Source of the DNA: a virus
Direction: 5' to 3' (one strand)
Length of the DNA: 64,000 bases
IMG/VR virus record: IMGVR_UViG_3300027668_000008
Span: 242,715-306,714 of that record
Positions within the stretch are counted from its first letter, which is position 1; each line of letters begins with the position of its first letter. Below the pieces are notes generated by a model. The model was not told where the DNA came from. It searched no databases and was given only the letters and a program-made list of their open reading frames with translations. The position numbers were made by a program, and so were the translations under genes. This document shows positions 59,764-64,000 of this stretch, in pieces.

Positions 59764-60920
59764 TGAAAAAATTTGTTTATGTAGAAGATATTAAACGTAT
59801 TGAGTTTGGTATTACTAGTCTGTGTAATGCAGGTTGTCCAATGTGTGCAAGACATATTGATGGAACTAGTATTGTTAAACCAGACTTACCTATGCGAAGT
59901 ATATCAATCGATGACTTTATAAAAATTACAGAAGACATAGGTCCACATACAAGAAAGATCAACTGTAACCTTTGTGGTACAATTGGTGATCCTATAGCAC
60001 ACCCGCAGATAGAAAAGATAATTAACTACGGTGCAGAGAACTATAAAGTTGTTACTCTTGACACTAACGGTAGTTTAAGAGATACAAAATTTTGGACTCG
60101 GTTAGGTGAAAAACATCAACAGGTTATTAAACAAGGTAATGGCAGACGAGGTATAGAAGTTAACTTTAGTATAGATGGTTTAGAAGATACTAATCAACTA
60201 TATCGTATTAACACAGACTACAATAAGATTATAGAGAACGCAACAGCATTTATTAACGCAGGTGGCAAGGCTATATGGAAGTTTATTATATTTGAACACA
60301 ATCAACACCAAGTTAACGAAGCAAAACAAAGAGCTGATGATATGGGCTTTACAGAATTCTCGACACTAGTAAGTAGCAGGTTTAGATTAAACACAGGCGA
60401 AGCAGTTAGTGTAGATAGTTATAAGAAGAAAGTGAATGCACCAAGTCGTGAGAAAGTAGAACAAACTCAAGACAAGCAATTCAACCTTAAAGCAAGTGAT
60501 AAGTACAGTAACAAAGAAGTTGCAGACTGGTATATCAAATTTGCTAAACCAGGCAATCAAGAGAAAGAACTAGCAGAAGCAACATATGACATTAACTGTA
60601 AGAGTATTGATAAAGGTTACTTGTACATAGACGAAGTTGCTAGGCTCTGGCCTTGTTGTCACTTTCACGGTGGACTAACAGGACACACGTTTAGAAGGTT
60701 CTGGGCAGACATTGAAAAGCAGTATGGTAAAGACTTTAACAGTTTACGAACAAGCACAATAAACGAACTATTAGATCACGAGTACTTTAAAGAGTATCTT
60801 CCTAATAGTTGGACCAATCCACAAGAATACAAACTTTGTAAGAAGTGTGTTCAAGTGTGTGACAAAAACAAAGGCATGAATAAAGATGCACAACAAAAGG
60901 CATATACGGAACTAAGATGA
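59763..60920 (+). CDS. Radical SAM/SPASM protein 3
   Basis: A 385-residue paralogue of the preceding enzyme. CNAGCPMC (Cys21, Cys25, Cys28), NLCGTIGDPIAHP, VNFSIDGLEDTNQLYR, and IFEHNQHQVNEAKQ are conserved between the two. The C-terminal half has CCHFHGG and CKKCVQVC for auxiliary cluster binding. It shares 1 base with the previous gene (TAATG) and 4 with the next. A tandem duplication with divergence is apparent; the pair may act in sequence or as a heterodimer. Confidence 0.87.
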   Translation: MKKFVYVEDIKRIEFGITSLCNAGCPMCARHIDGTSIVKPDLPMRSISIDDFIKITEDIGPHTRKINCNLCGTIGDPIAHPQIEKIINYGAENYKVVTLDTNGSLRDTKFWTRLGEKHQQVIKQGNGRRGIEVNFSIDGLEDTNQLYRINTDYNKIIENATAFINAGGKAIWKFIIFEHNQHQVNEAKQRADDMGFTEFSTLVSSRFRLNTGEAVSVDSYKKKVNAPSREKVEQTQDKQFNLKASDKYSNKEVADWYIKFAKPGNQEKELAEATYDINCKSIDKGYLYIDEVARLWPCCHFHGGLTGHTFRRFWADIEKQYGKDFNSLRTSTINELLDHEYFKEYLPNSWTNPQEYKLCKKCVQVCDKNKGMNKDAQQKAYTELR

Positions 60921-62338
60921 AAAATAAATTACCAAGTAAAACATTTTGTGCTCTACCATGGATGCACTTGTCAAGTAGACCTAACGGACATATGAGAGTA
61001 TGTTGTACTGCTAATGCTAGTAGTGTGCAAAGTGCAGACTCGAGTATTAAAGCAGGAGGTGGCGAAGTTGGCGTACTAAAGAACGACGATGGTAAACCAG
61101 CAAACTTTAATACCACAAGTTTAAAGGAAGCATGGAACAATAGTTATATGCGTAATGTAAGACTGCAAATGCTTGCCGGTGAAAAGCCTGCTAGTTGTTT
61201 AAAATGTTTTAAGGAAGAAGATGCCGGACACGCCAGCAAACGTATGTGGGAAACAGAGTACTGGGGTAATAGATTTAACCTAGAAGAGATTGTTGCAGAG
61301 ACAACAGCAGATGGTAGTGTACCTCCTAAGATTCGTTACATTGATTTGCGTATGGGTAGCAAGTGTCAACTTGGTTGTGTTATGTGTAGTCCACATGATA
61401 GTAGTGGCTGGGTTAAGGATTGGAAGAAGATGTATCCTACACTAGAGAATGCTAAACTTAAAAACAGTATGCAATGGGATAGTAAAGGACAAGTAGACGG
61501 TGCTACATACAATTGGCATATGAAGAACCCAAAGTTTTGGGAAGAGTTGTATGAACAAATTCCACATATGTATCAGTTATACTTCGCAGGCGGTGAAAGT
61601 ACTGTTATCGAAGAACACTACACACTGTTAGAAGAAGTTGTACGCAGAGGATACGCACATAAAATTGAATTACGTTACAACAGTAACGGAGTAGAGATGC
61701 CACAAAGACTATTTGACTTATGGGACAAGTTTAAACGTGTTCGTTTTCATTATAGTATTGATGCGGCAGGTGAACAAAATGATTATATTCGTTACCCTAG
61801 TGTATGGGAACACCAAGTAAAACAATTTCATTTACTAGATAACACTGGACCTAATGTAGAAGTTACTACTGCTACAACTATAATGGCATTAAACATTTAT
61901 TATATTCCAGAGTTTCTTAAATGGAAACTAGCACAAAACTTTAAAAAGATTAATATATGGCCCTTAGGAGCAGGAGGTATTAATATGCACTTTGCTTATT
62001 GGCCACCACAACTAAATGTTAAAGTATTACCACTCGAGTTTAAAGCAGAAGTTACACGCAAGTATAAAGAAGAGTTTATTCCTTGGATGAAAGAAAACTG
62101 GCAACAGTTTACTGGAGTTGAACAAGCAGGTGTTGATTATGATACTTGGTTAGACAGTACATACGGAGTTAAACGTTTTGAGAATCTAGTTAACTTTATG
62201 AATGCAGAGGACTGGAGTGAACGTTTACCTGAGATGAAAGAATGGGTAGAGAAACTAGAACAGCATCGTGGACAAGACTTTGCTAAAGCATTTCCTGATA
62301 TGGTTAACATATTCGACAGCATAGAACATAAGGAGTAA
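60917..62338 (+). CDS. Radical SAM protein 4 (twitch type)
   Basis: A 473-residue protein. An N-terminal cysteine set (FCALPW, VCC at 29-30, CLKC at 94-97) precedes the core CQLGCVMC (Cys150, Cys154, Cys157) and LYFAGGESTV in place of GGEP. The opening CALPWMHLSSRPNGHMRVCC is the standard twitch-domain start in this group. It is related to the protein at 47814-49172 but not close. Its last five codons plus the stop and spacer recur 204 bases downstream (see repeat at 62320). Confidence 0.85.
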   Translation: MKNKLPSKTFCALPWMHLSSRPNGHMRVCCTANASSVQSADSSIKAGGGEVGVLKNDDGKPANFNTTSLKEAWNNSYMRNVRLQMLAGEKPASCLKCFKEEDAGHASKRMWETEYWGNRFNLEEIVAETTADGSVPPKIRYIDLRMGSKCQLGCVMCSPHDSSGWVKDWKKMYPTLENAKLKNSMQWDSKGQVDGATYNWHMKNPKFWEELYEQIPHMYQLYFAGGESTVIEEHYTLLEEVVRRGYAHKIELRYNSNGVEMPQRLFDLWDKFKRVRFHYSIDAAGEQNDYIRYPSVWEHQVKQFHLLDNTGPNVEVTTATTIMALNIYYIPEFLKWKLAQNFKKINIWPLGAGGINMHFAYWPPQLNVKVLPLEFKAEVTRKYKEEFIPWMKENWQQFTGVEQAGVDYDTWLDSTYGVKRFENLVNFMNAEDWSERLPEMKEWVEKLEQHRGQDFAKAFPDMVNIFDSIEHKE

Positions 62339-62548
62339 TCTAAGTTGATAAAACAAGGATTCATTAAGGCAATAGTAGTACTAGTACCAACGTACTTAAC
62401 AGCCTACATAACTGACAAAATGATATATGTTATACCAATGTTAGCCGCAGTATCTTTTATTGCCGCTGGTTTATTTCCAATTACAGATAAACGAAGAATA
62501 GACGACGACAGTTATTCAAAAGACATAGAACATAAAGAGTAATCCAAC
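62320..62548 (+). repeat. Direct repeat pair of 25 bases around gene junctions
   Basis: The segments 62320-62344 and 62524-62548 match at all but three of 25 positions. Each encodes the same final residues (IEHKE), a TAA stop and a spacer that ends exactly before the next start codon (TTG at 62345, ATG at 62549). AAGGAG in the first and AAAGAG in the second copy serve as ribosome binding sites. The gene between them looks like an inserted module. Confidence 0.75.
62345..62542 (+). CDS. 65-residue membrane protein within the repeat
   Basis: TTG at 62345 is the start, placed 8 bases after AAGGAG. The protein has two hydrophobic segments (IVVLVPTYLTAYIT and VIPMLAAVSFIAAGLFPI) and a charged tail DKRRIDDDSYSKDIEHKE. 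The last residues equal the end of the upstream radical SAM protein through the flanking repeat. The function is unknown. Confidence 0.5.
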   Translation: MIKQGFIKAIVVLVPTYLTAYITDKMIYVIPMLAAVSFIAAGLFPITDKRRIDDDSYSKDIEHKE

Positions 62549-62668
62549 ATGAAAGAAATAGATTTAATTGCAGTGGGCATTGCTATGGCAATTATAGTTA
62601 TAGTACTAGTAATGGGTATAGCAAGTTTTGTACAGGATATAATATCATATTCGGATATAATGCTATGA
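62549..62668 (+). CDS. 39-residue single-span membrane peptide
   Basis: ATG 62549 lies directly after the second repeat copy; TGA 62666-62668 overlaps the next ATG (ATGA). Residues 6-26 (LIAVGIAMAIIVIVLVMGIAS) form one span. The size and coupling are similar to the peptide at 11670-11786, but sequences differ. The role is unknown. Confidence 0.5.
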   Translation: MKEIDLIAVGIAMAIIVIVLVMGIASFVQDIISYSDIML

Positions 62669-62886
62669 AAACACAAGACGATATTGATGCATTTAACAAA
62701 CGCAACAATCCAATAGCAGATAGACGCATACGAGATAAACGTATTAATAGATTTGAAGTAATTGATGAAACAGGTAGAGTTATAGTCAAGCATGGAGTAA
62801 GTGTTGAACTGAACTATCAAGACGATGGGCAAACATTAAAAGTGTTTCTAAAGGATATTAAACTTAGAGGTCATCATGAAAGTTAA
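62665..62886 (+). CDS. Conserved marine-phage protein with FEVIDETGR motif
   Basis: A 73-residue protein. RFEVIDETGRVIVKHGVSVELNYQDDGQTLKVFLKD is a pattern I associate with small proteins widespread in marine T4-like phages. It forms an all-beta segment after a charged N-terminal helix. No function is known. Overlap with the next gene is 11 bases. Confidence 0.62.
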   Translation: MKTQDDIDAFNKRNNPIADRRIRDKRINRFEVIDETGRVIVKHGVSVELNYQDDGQTLKVFLKDIKLRGHHES

Positions 62887-63403
62887 AATAGGCACATACC
62901 CAACACACAGGTTTTATCATAACTGGTTGTACAACTTGTTTGGTTACAGTACACAACAACATATTAAAGTTAAAATAGATCCATGGGACACATGGAGTAT
63001 GGATCATACCCTTGCTCCTATCATTCACCCTATGTTGGTTCAATTAAAAGAAACTAAACATGGTGCTCCAAATGTAGACACTGCTGATGTACCCAAAGAA
63101 CTTCGTGCTACTAAAAAACAACTAGACGCATATGGTAAAAAGGGTGATGTTGATCCTCATTACTTTAAGCGTTGGGATTGGGTATTAGACGAAATGATCT
63201 GGGCGTTTGAACAGAAGTGTCGTGATGATTGGGCAGGTGACTATTACGAGTATAGAGAACTAGGTCCGGAAGAAGACAAAGGCGACAATCTATTTGGATT
63301 GAAACTTGTATGGGAAGACCGTGAAGGACAACAAGCACATCAACTACGAATGACCAACGGGTTTAAACTATTTGGAAAGTACTATCAGAACCTATGGGAT
63401 TAA
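62876..63403 (+). CDS. Conserved marine-phage protein, unknown function
   Basis: A 175-residue protein with IKVKIDPWDTWSMDHTLAPI, MLVQLKETKHGAPNVDTADVP and FKRWDWVLDEMIWAFEQK, which form a pattern familiar from T4-like cyanophages and pelagiphages. No catalytic residues stand out. The frame continues after its TAA for 25 codons that look protein-like (from ATT 63404 to TAA at 63483-63485), see findings. Confidence 0.65.
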   Translation: MKVKIGTYPTHRFYHNWLYNLFGYSTQQHIKVKIDPWDTWSMDHTLAPIIHPMLVQLKETKHGAPNVDTADVPKELRATKKQLDAYGKKGDVDPHYFKRWDWVLDEMIWAFEQKCRDDWAGDYYEYRELGPEEDKGDNLFGLKLVWEDREGQQAHQLRMTNGFKLFGKYYQNLWD

Positions 63404-63509
63404 ATTGGGGCGGAGTACACTGCTGGTCTGTCTGACGAAGACGTCGGTAAAGCCATTTTTAACGAATGTAATACAACCATTTAAAACACTTTAAACAAAG
63501 GAGAAAGAT

Positions 63510-63692
63510 ATGAAACTGAGAACAACAAAAATAATTGAAACTACTAGTTATGCTGTAGAGCTGTGGGAAAATGGTGTACTACTTGAAACTCGCAGTTGTA
63601 CTAACCACAGTCGTGCTTATGCTGAAAGTATTGAGGAAAACTTTATTAATGGTGTAATTAATCCTGAGCAACTACAACTCCAATTTGATTAA
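63510..63692 (+). CDS. Conserved 60-residue marine-phage protein
   Basis: ATG 63510 has a strong AAAGGAGAAAG ribosome binding site. The protein MKLRTTKIIETTSYAVELWE, then LLETRSCTNHSRAYAESIEENFINGVI belongs to a small family seen in many marine T4-like phages. It is predicted alpha plus beta and soluble. The function is unknown. It is the last gene of the window. Confidence 0.65.
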   Translation: MKLRTTKIIETTSYAVELWENGVLLETRSCTNHSRAYAESIEENFINGVINPEQLQLQFD

Positions 63693-64000
63693 CAAGCATC
63701 AAGGGTGTAGTAAAAACCCATAAAAATTCTGTAGCAAATTTTTTAAAAAGCCCAAGTATAAATTGTATGAAAGTTTTACTAGTGTATGCAGTACTAGAGT
63801 TGTAGTGCAGTATTACATAAACATATTGAAAGTGTTGCTTATAGTATACATTGTACATTATAAGTAACATTCCAAATTATATACAATACTATATAAACAC
63901 AGTATGATATATGCAATACTATATAATCATATTGTACTCGAAAGAGTGCATACTGTAGTAGTGACTACGTCTACTATAGTACAGGTTTAATACGTTACTA
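63693..64000. other. AT-rich spacer with short direct and inverted repeats
   Basis: No gene is visible in these 308 bases. The 13-mer CAATACTATATAA occurs at 63884-63896 and 63914-63926, a 30-base period, and the match extends to 19 bases with one mismatch. Each copy contains a TATATAA that could serve as a -10 box. An imperfect inverted repeat CTGTAGTAG...CTACTATAGTACAG lies at about 63954-63985. The stretch could be a regulatory or replication-related region; nothing decides between them. Confidence 0.45.
63884..63926 (+). repeat. Two copies of CAATACTATATAA, 30 bases apart
   Basis: Copies at 63884-63896 and 63914-63926 are identical over 13 bases and preceded by TATAT(A/G). A spacing of 30 bases (about three helical turns) would place both copies on the same face of DNA, as expected for paired binding sites. 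Confidence 0.6.

Noticed and set aside
63880-63930. CRISPR-like array
   Set aside because: Only two short copies with a 30-base period exist and there are no spacers of the required number or cas genes in the window.

Overview
The window is AT-rich, densely packed and organised like part of a T4-like marine myovirus genome. It holds recognisable homologues of T4 gp46, gp47, gp55, gp53, gp5, gp25 and gp6, plus small conserved proteins typical of marine T4-like phages (pelagiphages and cyanophages). No photosystem, integrase, tRNA or CRISPR features were seen, so the host cannot be named. A marine heterotroph is my guess from composition and from the absence of cyanophage photosynthesis genes.

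Layout. (1) 347-6294, minus strand: a PD-(D/E)XK nuclease, a DUF6356-like protein, an AMP-forming adenylation enzyme, a small basic histone-H1-like protein, the gp46/gp47 recombination nuclease and the gp55 late sigma factor. Two good sigma70-type promoters serve this strand. (2) 6372-34683, plus strand: baseplate and fibre module (gp48/54-like, gp53, a large hub-like protein, gp5 spike, a PAAR-lysozyme fusion, gp25, gp6, a 4178-residue wedge/fibre-like giant, two fibres sharing a C-terminal domain, and two further structural proteins). Late promoters with an ATAAATA core, the class gp55 serves in T4, precede several of these. (3) 34681-34780: hairpin, sigma70-type promoter and intrinsic terminator, with the promoter's start point inside the terminator stem. 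(4) 34794-62338, plus strand: about 28 kb of tightly overlapping accessory genes. They include at least six glycosyltransferase-like proteins, five SGNH-hydrolase-like proteins, a sugar nucleotidyltransferase, a TagD-like cytidylyltransferase, two UDP-glucose-dehydrogenase-like proteins, a eukaryotic-type phosphomannomutase, a RuBisCO-like protein, four radical SAM enzymes, a short DegT-type aminotransferase, an amidinotransferase, an O-carbamoyltransferase, a 2OG-Fe(II) oxygenase, a methyltransferase, two cupins and several tiny membrane proteins. (5) 62345-63692: small conserved phage genes, then an AT-rich repeat-bearing spacer to the window end.

Interpretation. The accessory genes read as one biosynthetic island, because genes overlap by a few bases and the enzyme classes complement each other: activation of sugars or polyols, oxidation, amination, guanidination, carbamoylation, methylation, acyl transfer or removal, and glycosyl transfer. 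The likely product is an elaborately decorated glycan or small molecule, used on the virion or the infected-cell surface, or possibly on phage DNA. The substrate cannot be read from the sequence. The most striking items are the RuBisCO-like gene, the amidinotransferase/carbamoyltransferase pair, the four radical SAM genes and an apparently complete absence of the pentamer GCWGC from all 64 kb.
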